Positions 43,956 to 53,066 of a DNA stretch of 64,000 bases are shown piece by piece; position 1 is the stretch's first letter; each line of letters begins with the position of its first letter. The DNA is taken from positions 62,001 through 126,000 of the forward strand of contig NZ_JALBWV010000001.1 of assembly GCF_022678645.1 (NCBI RefSeq). The letters are read 5' to 3'. The notes beneath the pieces were generated by a model that saw nothing but the letters and a program-made list of their open reading frames with translations, was not told the DNA's origin and did no database searches. Made by a program: the position numbers and the translations under genes. The stretch comes from Saccharopolyspora soli. GTDB taxonomy: Bacteria; Actinomycetota; Actinomycetes; Mycobacteriales; Pseudonocardiaceae.

Positions 43956-43965
43956 GTCATTTGTC
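43956..43965. promoter_or_regulatory. Operator candidate GTCATTTGTC upstream of amidohydrolase operon
   Basis: CTACGTCATTTGTCGCGG lies about 117 bases before the amidohydrolase start. The bases around it match GGGTCATTTGTCGCGG at 37121 and CTACGTCATTTGAC at 36828 beyond the core itself. Confidence 0.5.
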
Positions 43966-44081
43966 GCGGCTGTTGTGCGGCTGATTGCCGAGCTGGCTGA
44001 GTCATTGAGCTGTGTCTTCGAACTCCGCGGATTCCTACCATGAAACGCGGCTGTCGGACCGACTCGACGGGGAGCGCCGAT

Positions 44082-44957
44082 ATGGATACCAGCCGCCTGA
44101 CCGCGATCGATGTGCACGCCCATGTTCTCGCCTCGGTCGCGGAGCAGGAGCGGACGGGTGCCTCGGCGGACTCCTTGGCCGGGGTGTTCGGCTCGATTCC
44201 GGAGCTGACCGTGCCGGAGTTGGCCGACTTCTACCGCGAGCGGCAAATGGCGGCCGTGGTGTTCACGGTCGATTCGATCACCCGGACCGGCGATGGGCTG
44301 CGGGTGTCCAACGAGGAGATCGCCGAACAGGCCGCCGAGCACCAGGACACCCTGATCCCGTTCGCCAGCGTTGATCCGGGGCGAGGTGCCGCCGGTGTCC
44401 GGATGGCGCGCAGGCTCATCTCCGACCACGGGGTCCGGGGCTTCAAGTTCCACCCCAGCAGCCAGGCTTTCTACCCAAACGACCCGGCGGCCTACCCGCT
44501 GTACGAGGTGATCGCCGAGGCCGGTCTGCCCACCATATTTCACAGTGGGCAGACGGCGGTCGGTGCCGGGCAGCGCGGCGGCGGGGGAATCCGGCTGAAG
44601 TACTCCAACCCGATCCACCTGGACGATGTCGCGGTGGACTTCCCCGACATGCCGATCATCATCGCGCATCCCTCGGTTCCGTGGCAGGACGAGGCGCTGG
44701 CCGTGGCGGGGCACAAGCCGCAGGTCTACATCGATCTGTCCGGGTGGTCGCCGAAGTACTTCCCGCCGCAGCTCGTCGTGCAGGCGAATTCGCTGCTGAA
44801 GCACAAGATGCTGTTCGGCTCCGACTTCCCCGCGCTCTCGCCGGACCGGTGGCTGAGGGATTTCGCCAAGCTCGACCTCAAGGACGAGGTCCGCCCGCTG
44901 ATCCTGAAGGAGAACGCGATCCGCCTGTTCGGCCTCGACGCGGCGAAGGAGGGCTGA
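44082..44957 (+). CDS. Metal-dependent amidohydrolase (ACMSD/CouO-like)
   Basis: A 291-residue TIM-barrel hydrolase starts at the ATG of MDTSRLTAID. Metal ligands are visible in DVHAHVLA, GFKFHPSSQAF, PTIFHSG and IIIAHPS, and the last Asp in FGSDFPALSPDRW. Family members include decarboxylases, lactonases and the 4-hydroxyphenyl-beta-ketoacyl-CoA hydrolase CouO of hydroxycinnamate breakdown. The acyl-CoA ligase four bases downstream makes the CouO-like role attractive, but hydratase and dehydrogenase partners are not in the window. Lactone hydrolysis of LigI type is the alternative. Confidence 0.75.
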   Translation: MDTSRLTAIDVHAHVLASVAEQERTGASADSLAGVFGSIPELTVPELADFYRERQMAAVVFTVDSITRTGDGLRVSNEEIAEQAAEHQDTLIPFASVDPGRGAAGVRMARRLISDHGVRGFKFHPSSQAFYPNDPAAYPLYEVIAEAGLPTIFHSGQTAVGAGQRGGGGIRLKYSNPIHLDDVAVDFPDMPIIIAHPSVPWQDEALAVAGHKPQVYIDLSGWSPKYFPPQLVVQANSLLKHKMLFGSDFPALSPDRWLRDFAKLDLKDEVRPLILKENAIRLFGLDAAKEG

Positions 44958-44961
44958 TCCG

Positions 44962-46596
44962 GTGGACGTCTCCTACGGGACCATCTGGGAAGCCGTTGCC
45001 CGCCGGATGCCCGACGCCGTCGCCATCTCCGAGCCCGGTCGGGACTACACGTACGCGGAGTTCGAGCAGCGCTCCGCACGGCTGGCCGCGGCGCTGGCCG
45101 ACACCGGCATCGGCCCCGGCGACAAGGTGGCGTGCTACCAGTACAACGGGGCCGCGTACCTCGAAACCGTGTTCGCCGCGCTGAAGATCGGCGCGGTCCC
45201 CATCAATGCGAACTACCGCTACACCCAGGACGAGCTGTCCGCGCTGCTCACCGACGCCGACGCGGCAGCGCTCGTCTTCAGCGGCGAACTCGCCGCGAAC
45301 GTGACCCACGCCGTGCAGCACGTGTCGACCTTGCGCCTGTTGGTCCGGGTGGGTGCCGCGCCCGCCGACCGGCCGGGACCCGAGGTCGTCGAGCTCGCGG
45401 ACCTGCTCGCGGCGACCGAGGCGCGCCCGGCGGAGGAACGTCCGGGGTCGGACCAGATCTTCATGTACACCGGCGGCACCACCGGGAAGCCGAAAGGCGT
45501 GATCTGGCGGCAGGCCGACCTGCTGCACTCGATCGCCGTCGCGACCTACCGGCCGCTCGGAGTCGACGCACTGCCTTCGACGCTTGACGAGGCGGTCGAG
45601 ATCGCCGTCGCGGCGCACCAGCGTGGCCAGGCTCCCGCGACGATGCCGATCGTCCCGCTGATGCACGGCACCGGGTTCTTCAACTCGCTGGCATCCCTGC
45701 TGGTCGGTGGCCGTATCATCACCGCGCGCCCCGGCAGGCTCAACCCGCGGCATATCTGGGAGACCGTCGCCGAACAGCGCGTCGGGCGGATCATCGTCGC
45801 GGGAAACGCGGTGTGCCAGCCGCTGGTCGACGACTTGGTCGCCGCCGAACGGGCCGGGACGCCGCATGATCTCAGCTCGCTGAAGTCGGTCCTCAGCTCC
45901 GGCACGGCGTTCAGCGACCAGCTCAAACGCGCCCTGCACGAACGAGCCGACGTCACGATCAGCGATGCGATCGCCTCAAGCGAGGGCGGCCCCTTCGCCT
46001 TCGCGATCACCTCGTCCGTCGATGACTTGCCAGCCCGTTTCTTCCCGGTGCCCGCCACGAAGGTCATCGGGGCCGACGACAGGGAGGTCGTGCCCGGCAG
46101 CGGGGAGAAGGGCGTGCTGGCCTACAGCGGCCCGATTCCGCTCGGCTACTACAAGGACACGGCCAAGACGACCGCCACGTTCCGCGTCATCGGCGGGGTT
46201 CGCTACGCGATCCCAGGGGATTTCGCCGAGATCTCCGCCGACGGTGCCATCCGCTTCCTCGGCCGGGGATCGGGGGTCATCAACACCGGCGGCGAGAAGG
46301 TTTACCCCCAGGAAGTCGAGGACGCGCTGCTGACCCACCCGGACGTGACCGATGGTGTCGTCGTCGGTGTCGCGGACGAGACCTGGGGCGAACGAGTCGC
46401 GGCCGTGGTCGCGACGGCGAACGAAGAGCTGACGGAACAGGAGATCCAGAATTGGGTCCGCCGCAACCTGGCTGGGTACAAGGTGCCCCGCGACGTAGTG
46501 CTGCTACCCAGGCTGCCCCGAACACCATCCGGCAAGGTAGAGGTGTCCTGGGCCAGGAAAACCATCGAAGCCAACACCAAACCGACCGCGCGGTAG
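44962..46596 (+). CDS. AMP-forming acyl-CoA/aryl-CoA synthetase
   Basis: This 544-residue member of the ANL superfamily starts at GTG with GGAGGG upstream. Landmarks are the P-loop MYTGGTTGKPKGV, the aromatic GTGFFNSLASLLVGG region, GYYKDTAKT, the hinge GRGSGVINTGGEKVYPQEVE and the C-terminal lysine region PRTPSGKVEV. It activates a carboxylic acid to its CoA thioester. Next to the CouO-like amidohydrolase, an aromatic or phenylpropenoid acid is the likely substrate. It is the last gene of this plus-strand group. Confidence 0.87.
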   Translation: MDVSYGTIWEAVARRMPDAVAISEPGRDYTYAEFEQRSARLAAALADTGIGPGDKVACYQYNGAAYLETVFAALKIGAVPINANYRYTQDELSALLTDADAAALVFSGELAANVTHAVQHVSTLRLLVRVGAAPADRPGPEVVELADLLAATEARPAEERPGSDQIFMYTGGTTGKPKGVIWRQADLLHSIAVATYRPLGVDALPSTLDEAVEIAVAAHQRGQAPATMPIVPLMHGTGFFNSLASLLVGGRIITARPGRLNPRHIWETVAEQRVGRIIVAGNAVCQPLVDDLVAAERAGTPHDLSSLKSVLSSGTAFSDQLKRALHERADVTISDAIASSEGGPFAFAITSSVDDLPARFFPVPATKVIGADDREVVPGSGEKGVLAYSGPIPLGYYKDTAKTTATFRVIGGVRYAIPGDFAEISADGAIRFLGRGSGVINTGGEKVYPQEVEDALLTHPDVTDGVVVGVADETWGERVAAVVATANEELTEQEIQNWVRRNLAGYKVPRDVVLLPRLPRTPSGKVEVSWARKTIEANTKPTAR

Positions 46597-46679
46597 TGCT
46601 CGACCGCCGAGACGTGGATCGTTCGTTGCGCTGAACGGATCTTGTGGTACGGCCGTACGGGCAGGCAAACTCCTGGCCC

Positions 46680-47699
46680 ATGGCGAAGTCTATGCGCTTT
46701 GCGCTGTTGTCCGTTCTCGTCGCCGTTCTCGCGGTGGTGGGATTCGTTGTGCCTTCTCAGGCCGCCCAGCGCGGCGGCGGGGTCGATCCAAGGCCCAGCA
46801 CCGCTGAGCTCGCTCGGGAACTGCTGGAACTCCAATGGCGGAGCCGGGGCGAGATCCAGGTTTCCCCGATCGGCAAGTCCAACCAGGGCAGGCCGGTGTG
46901 GAGCGCGCGGGTGGGGGGCGGGCCGTTGCGCATCCTCTACATCACCCAGCAGCACGGCGATGAGCCGCTCGGCACGCCCGCGGCGCTGGAATTCCTGCGC
47001 GAAGTCGGTGTCGGGCAGAGCAGCGACCAGCGGTGGCTGCGGTCGCAGGTCACTGTGGACATCGTGGTGCGGGCCAATCCCGACGGCCACGAGCAGAACT
47101 GGCGGTACAACTACGCTCCCGACGCGGATCCGGAATACGGCGAGGCGGGCAAGGGCTACGACATCAACCGCTACCACGATCCGGCGGTCGCGCCCGAGGA
47201 CAACCCGGCCACCGAATCCGGTCTGATCCAGCGGCACTACGCGGAGTTCCAGCCGCAGATCGTGGTGGACTACCACATGCAGGGCCGCTACCTCGACGAC
47301 CAGGGTCGCGAAATCACCGCGTCGCTGATGTGGCCGACGCACCCGGACGTGACGGCGGACGACGTCGCGCTGGCCAAGCAGATCGCGGTGGTGGCGCAAC
47401 GGTCGATGAACGAAGGCGGCGCCAACGTGTCGCAGTATCCCGGCGACGATTACCAGGGAATCGCCCGCAACGCCTACGGACTGCTCGGCAGCGGCAGCGT
47501 GCTCATCGAACTCAGCGACATGGGCGCGGAACACGAGCAAGCGCAGATCACCTCGGCACTGCAGTCCATGCTGGCGATCGCCAGGAGTGCGGCGGACGGT
47601 TCGCTGGGAACCGTCGATCCGGGCGAGGCCGACGCGATCCCGCCGCGCGGTGCGCCGATTCCGCAGAACACCGCGGTCAGCGCCGCGCATTCCGACTGA
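46680..47699 (+). CDS. Secreted M14-family zinc carboxypeptidase
   Basis: A 339-residue exported peptidase has a signal peptide (about 1-28, ending SQAAQ). The zinc site is visible as QQHGDEPLG (HxxE) and VVDYHMQG (third His). RANPDGHEQNWRYN and the catalytic-Glu region VLIELSDMG complete the M14 pattern, and YDINRYHDP is the usual NxNR-like loop. It would trim C-terminal residues of extracellular or peptidoglycan peptides. It appears to be a single gene ending at a shared convergent hairpin. Confidence 0.88.
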   Translation: MAKSMRFALLSVLVAVLAVVGFVVPSQAAQRGGGVDPRPSTAELARELLELQWRSRGEIQVSPIGKSNQGRPVWSARVGGGPLRILYITQQHGDEPLGTPAALEFLREVGVGQSSDQRWLRSQVTVDIVVRANPDGHEQNWRYNYAPDADPEYGEAGKGYDINRYHDPAVAPEDNPATESGLIQRHYAEFQPQIVVDYHMQGRYLDDQGREITASLMWPTHPDVTADDVALAKQIAVVAQRSMNEGGANVSQYPGDDYQGIARNAYGLLGSGSVLIELSDMGAEHEQAQITSALQSMLAIARSAADGSLGTVDPGEADAIPPRGAPIPQNTAVSAAHSD

Positions 47700-47834
47700 G
47701 GTACGTCGACAGCCGATTGCGGGTCTGTTGCCCGACGGCCTGAAAAGCCCGCTGACCAACGCAAAAATCGCGGACCGGCACCGGTCGCGCGAAGGGCTCT
47801 CGTCCGCGTTGGGTCGGCGGGCTTTCCGCACATG

Positions 47835-47862
47835 TCAGCCGTGACCAGGCCGTCACGGCTGA
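47835..47862. terminator. Bidirectional hairpin between carboxypeptidase and encapsulin genes
   Basis: TCAGCCGTGAC (47835-47845) pairs with GTCACGGCTGA (47852-47862), 11 pairs with a six-base loop. It overlaps the encapsulin stop codon and lies 135 bases after the convergent carboxypeptidase gene, so it can end transcripts from both sides. Confidence 0.65.
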
Positions 47863-48662
47863 GGTGTCGCACGCAGCGCCACCACGGCCTCGGCCGTATG
47901 CGCGAAGAACGTCAGCGTTTCCTCGAAGTACAGCTGCACGCTCGTCTCGTCGTGCCGCAGGTAGCCGATCGAGACGTCTTGGCCGAGGTCCAGTTCGAAG
48001 TCGCCGCCGCGGGTGGACAGCAGGAAGGCCCCGTCGATGGCGGGCGCCGAGATGATCGTTTCGCCCAGCAGTTGGGCGAGGCGTTCGTACATCGGATAGC
48101 CATCGTCGGCGGCCTCGCTGACGGCGGTGTAGGCCGCGGCACTGAGCGCCAGCCCGTAGGGACCGCCCACACCGGCCCGTCGGAGCGCGGCCAGTGCGTC
48201 GCCGATGACGCGGGGGTAGTCGGCCACGTCCGCCGGTAGTGTCAGCTCCGGATTCGACGAGCTGGCGCGCAGGCCCGCGATACCGGCGGCGGCGTACCCC
48301 TCGAACACCGCGCGGTCCTCGGCGAACGCGATCTGCCGGGCGGCGTCCTTCACCGGCTGCCAGTCGGCGTCCTTGGCCCCGCGTTCGACGTCGTCGACCT
48401 GCTGGCGATCGACGGTGAAGGGCACCCGCAACTCGACGATCGGTTGGCTGCGGCGCGTGCGGGCGTGCACGCCCGCGGACGGCGAGTCGACGGCGTCCAA
48501 GTGGCCGGTCCCCACTGCGGACAGTTCGAGCCCGCCCGGCTCGGGCACCTCGACGAGTCGGCGGGCGGCCGCGTAGCTGGTGAACGTGCGTCGCGCCTCG
48601 TTCTCCAGGTCGACCCAGGCGGCGTCCGAGATGGGGGCCAGTTCGCGGTGCAGGTTGTTCAT
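47853..48662 (-). CDS. Encapsulin nanocompartment shell protein
   Basis: A 269-residue family 1 encapsulin (linocin M18 type, HK97 fold) shows NNLHRELAPISDAAW at the start, EARRTFTSYAAARRLV, FTVDRQQVDDVERGAKD and GPYGLALSAAAYTAV. Sixty copies of such proteins form a shell of about 24 nm that encloses an enzyme. The upstream gene encodes the cargo, a DyP peroxidase, and the two overlap by ATGA. The length is standard for the T=1 family. Confidence 0.93.
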   Translation of the reverse strand: MNNLHRELAPISDAAWVDLENEARRTFTSYAAARRLVEVPEPGGLELSAVGTGHLDAVDSPSAGVHARTRRSQPIVELRVPFTVDRQQVDDVERGAKDADWQPVKDAARQIAFAEDRAVFEGYAAAGIAGLRASSSNPELTLPADVADYPRVIGDALAALRRAGVGGPYGLALSAAAYTAVSEAADDGYPMYERLAQLLGETIISAPAIDGAFLLSTRGGDFELDLGQDVSIGYLRHDETSVQLYFEETLTFFAHTAEAVVALRATPQP

Positions 48663-49693
48663 GGTGCTGTCCTCCCGTGCAGGTCACCGATCCCGAGGCT
48701 TCCGCCGGTCGGGACCCGCGGGCGCTGGGCTGGCCCGGCCGCGTCGGTTTCGGTCTTCGGTTGATCGGGGAGGTCGTCGAGGAAATCGGCGGTCGGTGCG
48801 AAGAACAGCGTTCCGGTCACGGCGGTGGAGAAGTCCAGGATGCGGTCGTGGCGTGCCGGAGGATTGCCCAGGAACATGTTTCGCAGCATCTGCTCGGTCA
48901 CCTCCGGCGTGCTCGCATACCCGATGAAGTAGGTGCCGAACTCACCTCGTCCGACGTTGCCGAAGGGCATGTTGTCCCGCAGTATCTGCCGCTCGGTGCC
49001 GTCGGGATCGGTGATCGTGGTCATGGCGACGTGCGAATCCGCTGGTTTGACGGCGTCGTCCAACTCGATGTTGGTCAGCTTGGTGCGGCCGATGACGTTC
49101 TCCTGCGCCTCGGTCGAAAGCGCGTTCCAGGCGTCCAGGTCGTGCAGGTACTTCTGCACGATGACGTAGCTCCCACCGGTGAAATCCGGGTCCTCGTCGC
49201 CGACGAGGACCGCGGCGCTGGCCACTGGTCCGACCGGGTTCTCCGTGCCGTCCATGAATCCGAGCAGGTCGCGGATGTCGAAGTACTTGAACCCGTGCAC
49301 CTCGTCACGCACCGTCACTGCCCCGCGCAGGCGCGCCATGATCTGGCTGGCGAGCCCGAAGCACAGGTCCAGCCGCATCGCCCGGATGTGGAAGAGCAGG
49401 TCCCCCGGAGTGGACACGGCGCGATGCCGCGGGCCGGTCAGCTCCCGGAACGGGTGCAGTTCGGCCGGGCGCGGCCCGCTGAACAGACGATCCCACGCCT
49501 GCGATCCCACTCCGGCAACGCAGCTCAGCCTGCCCTCGGGGGCTCCGAAACCAACGGCGCGCTGCAACCCCGACAGGTCGGCCAGCAGTTCGCGGGCGAT
49601 CGGCTCGCGGCCCGAGTCGACCGTGACCACGAGGAAGATGGCCGCGGTGGTCAGCGGGCTGAGCACCGGCTGCGAAATCGCGCCTCGGGCCAT
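48659..49693 (-). CDS. DyP-type heme peroxidase with encapsulin-targeting peptide
   Basis: A 344-residue peroxidase starts at the second of two ATG codons after GAGGGAG. The heme-site motif GFMDGTENP (GxxDG) and ADSHVAM with the proximal His are present, with FGTYFIGYAS and FFAPTADFLDDLP. After a flexible Pro-rich linker the chain ends GSLGIGDLHGRTAP, matching the short C-terminal extension that directs DyP into encapsulins. It oxidises dyes, phenols and lignin-like compounds with hydrogen peroxide, so it could act on the same aromatic materials as the nearby catabolic genes. Confidence 0.93.
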   Translation of the reverse strand: MARGAISQPVLSPLTTAAIFLVVTVDSGREPIARELLADLSGLQRAVGFGAPEGRLSCVAGVGSQAWDRLFSGPRPAELHPFRELTGPRHRAVSTPGDLLFHIRAMRLDLCFGLASQIMARLRGAVTVRDEVHGFKYFDIRDLLGFMDGTENPVGPVASAAVLVGDEDPDFTGGSYVIVQKYLHDLDAWNALSTEAQENVIGRTKLTNIELDDAVKPADSHVAMTTITDPDGTERQILRDNMPFGNVGRGEFGTYFIGYASTPEVTEQMLRNMFLGNPPARHDRILDFSTAVTGTLFFAPTADFLDDLPDQPKTETDAAGPAQRPRVPTGGSLGIGDLHGRTAP

Positions 49694-49851
49694 CATCACT
49701 CCCTCGATCGTCGCATCGTGCTGGAGGTGCCGATGCCGCAACGGATCGGCCAGCACAAGCGTGCTGCGACGAGGTGCGCGATGCATCCCGAAGGGGCCGT
49801 TGGTCCCTCAACCATCGGGAACGCGGTCCGCCGTGCAGTGCCAGCGCCTGC

Positions 49852-50718
49852 TCAGTTGTCCTTGAGCGCGCTGGCGAGCATCTTGCGGGTCTGGTTCGGG
49901 GTGTGGGCGTCGACCGTGAGCCGGTGGGTGACCTTGCTGTACACCTCGACCTCGTCGGGCTTGTCCAGGTACAGGGCGCCGCAGAGGTGTTCCAGGTAGA
50001 CGATGTCGGGGATTTCCGATTCGGCGAAGCGGAGGAGGGTGTAGGACCCCTCCGCGCCGGACCGGCCGAGTTCGAACGGCAGGATCTGCAGCGACACCAT
50101 CGGCATCGTGGTCACTTGGAGCAGGTGCTCGATCTGCTCGCGGAGCACTTCCCGGCCGCCGATCGGTCGGCGCAGCACCGACTCGTCGATCACCGCCCAC
50201 AACCGCGGCGCTTTCGCCTGGCTGAAGAGCTTCTGGCGCTGCATGCGCAACCGCACCCGCCGGTCGATCTCCTCCGGCGAGGATTCCGGACGTCCCTGGG
50301 CGGCGACCGCGCGGGCGTACTTCTCGGTCTGCAGCAGGCCGGGGACGAACTGGATCTCGTAGGTCTGGATCCGGGAAGCTGATTCCTCCAGGCCGACGTA
50401 GTCCTGGAACCACGACGGCAGCAGGTCGTTGAAGCTGTACCACCAGCCCGGTTCGTTGGATCGGCGCACCAGGTCCAGGAAGGTTTCGCGTTCCTCCGGG
50501 TCGGCCACCCCGTAGAGCGTCAGCAGGTCGGCGACATCGCGTTCCTTGAAGCCGACCCGGCCCAGTTCGAGTCGGCTGATCTTCGATCCGGAACCGCGGA
50601 TGGCGTATCCGGCTTCCTCGCGGGAGATTCCGGTCGCCTCGCGCAACCTGCGCAGTTGGCTGCCCAGCACGAGACGGCGAGCGGTTGGGCCGCTTCCCGT
50701 GGCGCTTTCCGGGGCCAC
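49852..50718 (-). CDS. XRE-family regulator with DUF5753
   Basis: A 288-residue regulator typical of actinomycetes has an N-terminal helix-turn-helix (about 13-68, LGSQLRRLREATGISREEAG and SGSKISRLELGR) and a C-terminal DUF5753 ligand-type domain (about 100-280, YEIQFVPGLLQTEKYAR, GREVLREQIEHLL and VYLEHLCGALYLD). The GTG at 50718 is chosen because AGGAGG lies six bases before it. Such proteins often pair with a DUF397 protein, but none is adjacent here. Confidence 0.9.
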   Translation of the reverse strand: MAPESATGSGPTARRLVLGSQLRRLREATGISREEAGYAIRGSGSKISRLELGRVGFKERDVADLLTLYGVADPEERETFLDLVRRSNEPGWWYSFNDLLPSWFQDYVGLEESASRIQTYEIQFVPGLLQTEKYARAVAAQGRPESSPEEIDRRVRLRMQRQKLFSQAKAPRLWAVIDESVLRRPIGGREVLREQIEHLLQVTTMPMVSLQILPFELGRSGAEGSYTLLRFAESEIPDIVYLEHLCGALYLDKPDEVEVYSKVTHRLTVDAHTPNQTRKMLASALKDN

Positions 50719-50935
50719 GCGAGACCTCCTGCTGCACTGGCCTTCACCCACTGCTGCGATTCAGAAGCAGAAGGTTACGCCCGAGATAGTAGCCGAGCCG
50801 TGCCACAGGTCGAGTGCCGTACCCGAATTGGCGTACCTGAGCCGATCCGACGTCGTCGATCGCCAGGTGGGTCCAGTTCCGAAGACCGAGTTAGCAGCAC
50901 CCGGAACAAAGATTTCGCCAGGTGCTGGAAACGTG

Positions 50936-52255
50936 TCAGGATTCCGGCAATTGGCGGCCGCGGGTCTCGGGGCAGAACGGCACCACGAGCATTCCCACCA
51001 CGTAGACCAGTCCGAGCGTGGAGGCGGCGATGCCGTAGCCGCCGAGGCGGTCGATGATCGTGCCAGCGGTCAGCGGTCCGAGGAAGGCGATGAACCGCGC
51101 CGCGTTGAATGCGAACGCCGCGCCGGTGGCGCGCAGGTGCGTCGGGTAGAACTCCGGCAGCCACACCGGCATCCAGGTGTACTGGCCCAGGGTGAAGAAG
51201 CCGTTCACCACGCAGAGCAAGAGGATCAGGGCGAGGTTCTGGGTCCACAGGAACAGCACCGGGGTCAACACCAGCGACGCCCCGAAGTACAGCAGCACCG
51301 TGGCCTTGCGCCCGAAGCGGTCGGCCAGGAAACCGAGGCTGATGTAGCCCGCGATCGCGCCGACGTTGTAGACCATGCCCGCGGTGCTGGCGAAGCTCTC
51401 CGCGGAGTGGCCGTCGCGCGCGGCGACGCTCCCGACGTAAGCCGGTACCCAGGTGGAGATTCCCCACCACGCCAGCGTGGTCACCGTCGACATGATCGAG
51501 CCGAGGATGGTCAGTCGACGCAACTTCGGGTCGACCATGATCTGGCGCAGCGTGAACCGCGTGTAGGAGCGGTCCGCGTCGGACAGTTCCTCGTGGCCGC
51601 GCAGTTCGGTGCGTCGGTTCCGGACCTTCGTCCAGCGCTCGGACTCCGGAACGCCGCGCCGCAGCCACAGGGCGAACAGCGCGGGCAGCACCCCGAGCAG
51701 GAACATGTACCGCCACGCGTCCGGTCCCAGCGGCGCGATGAAGTGCCAGCACGCCGAGGCGACGAAGAAGCCGAGGCCGAGCCCGCACTGCATGAATCCG
51801 GCTGCTTTGGCCCTGGCGCGCGTCGGCCACAGCTCGGCGACCAGCGCGGTTCCGGTGCCCCACTCCGAACCGAGCGTGATGCCGGTCAGCAGCCGCAGCA
51901 CCAGGAAGGACTCCCACGACCACGCGAACGCCGACAACCCGGTGAACAGGGAGTACAGCACGATCGAGGTCAACAACATCCGGCGCCTGCCGACGTAGTC
52001 CGCGACGATCCCGCCGATGATGCCACCGGCGCCCCAGCCCAGGAGGGTGAGCGCGATGGTGAGTCCGATGTGGAAAGCGGACTGCCCGCCAGCCTCCGGG
52101 GCCAACTGCCGCAACGCCGACCCCGCGGTGAGGATGAGGGCGTAGGTCTCGAACCCGTCGAACAGCCAGCCGAGGTTGGCGGCGGTCAGCGCGCGCCACT
52201 GGGTCCGGTCCAGCGTCTGGTACCACCGCTGCGGCGGGGTGTCCGTTTCCGTCAT
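50936..52255 (-). CDS. MFS transporter of the aromatic acid/sugar porter type
   Basis: A 439-residue, 12-helix transporter shows NLGWLFDGFETYALIL, VADYVGRRRML, LRLLTGITLGSEWGTGTALVAE, SERWTKVR in the central loop, LADRFGRKATVLL and YPTHLRATGAAFAFN. Relatives carry nicotinate, benzoate-type acids and sugars. GGAG lies six bases before ATG 52255. It stands next to an ABC importer and a molybdenum-hydroxylase cluster on the other strand, so a heteroaromatic acid is a fitting but unproven substrate. Confidence 0.87.
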   Translation of the reverse strand: MTETDTPPQRWYQTLDRTQWRALTAANLGWLFDGFETYALILTAGSALRQLAPEAGGQSAFHIGLTIALTLLGWGAGGIIGGIVADYVGRRRMLLTSIVLYSLFTGLSAFAWSWESFLVLRLLTGITLGSEWGTGTALVAELWPTRARAKAAGFMQCGLGLGFFVASACWHFIAPLGPDAWRYMFLLGVLPALFALWLRRGVPESERWTKVRNRRTELRGHEELSDADRSYTRFTLRQIMVDPKLRRLTILGSIMSTVTTLAWWGISTWVPAYVGSVAARDGHSAESFASTAGMVYNVGAIAGYISLGFLADRFGRKATVLLYFGASLVLTPVLFLWTQNLALILLLCVVNGFFTLGQYTWMPVWLPEFYPTHLRATGAAFAFNAARFIAFLGPLTAGTIIDRLGGYGIAASTLGLVYVVGMLVVPFCPETRGRQLPES

Positions 52256-52289
52256 CGCGATCTCCGTTGATTCGTGCGATTTTCCGGCC

Positions 52290-53066
52290 CTACTGGCCGG
52301 TGTTGCCCCGCATGCGGGTGCTGATCGCGACCTCACCGCGCGTCACGATCCAGTTCACGGCGAATCCGAGCACCCCGGCGATCGTGAGCAGCCCGTACAC
52401 CTGTGCGGAAAGGTAGTTCGCCTGCGCCGCGCCCAGCGCGGCACCCAGCCCGTTGACCCGCGTCACGATCTCCACCAGCAGCGTGATGATCAGCGCGAGC
52501 GGCGCGGCGACCCGCACCCCGAGCAGCACTGCCGGTAGCAGCGCTGGCAGCAGGATCTTCGTGGCGCGGTGCCAGCGGGACAGGCCCAGCGTCCTGGGCA
52601 CGTCGAGCAGGACCGGGCTCAGCGACCGCCTGGCCTGCCGGACCGCCAGCAGGATGGGCCACGTGGCGGGCAGCACCACGACGACGAGCTTCATCTGCGT
52701 GGTGTAGCCGAGGATGAGCGCCGCCACCGGGACCAGGGACGCCGCGGGCAGCGCCCGGAGGAACTCCAGGCTCGGCGAGAGCGCGCGGTCCACCGGGCGG
52801 CTCGCCCCGATCAGCGTGCCGACCACCGATCCGATCAACGTCGCCAGCGCGAGGCCGACGAGGAACGTCGCCGAGGTGGCGCCCACCGCGTCGAGGAGCT
52901 TGTTGCCGGTCAGCAGCGGTTGGATTCCCGCCACCCACTCCGAGGGCGGCGGGAAGTACGGCGAGTCCGGGTCGCCCACCAGTTGCCACAGCGCCAGCAG
53001 CGCTGCGAGCGGGAGCAGACCTCGAACCGGCGTGCCGCCGCGGCCCTGCTTCGTCCTGCGAGTCAT
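52290..53066 (-). CDS. ABC transporter permease (SsuC/TauC type), second subunit
   Basis: A 258-residue, six-helix permease has the family start LLPLAALLALWQLVG, FLRALPAASLVPVAALILG, and the EAA-type loop DVPRTLGLSRWHRATKILLPALLP. It overlaps the stop codon of the first permease gene (TGATG), so the two are coupled. With the other subunits it would form an importer for a small organic acid or sulphonate-like compound. Confidence 0.9.
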   Translation of the reverse strand: MTRRTKQGRGGTPVRGLLPLAALLALWQLVGDPDSPYFPPPSEWVAGIQPLLTGNKLLDAVGATSATFLVGLALATLIGSVVGTLIGASRPVDRALSPSLEFLRALPAASLVPVAALILGYTTQMKLVVVVLPATWPILLAVRQARRSLSPVLLDVPRTLGLSRWHRATKILLPALLPAVLLGVRVAAPLALIITLLVEIVTRVNGLGAALGAAQANYLSAQVYGLLTIAGVLGFAVNWIVTRGEVAISTRMRGNTGQ

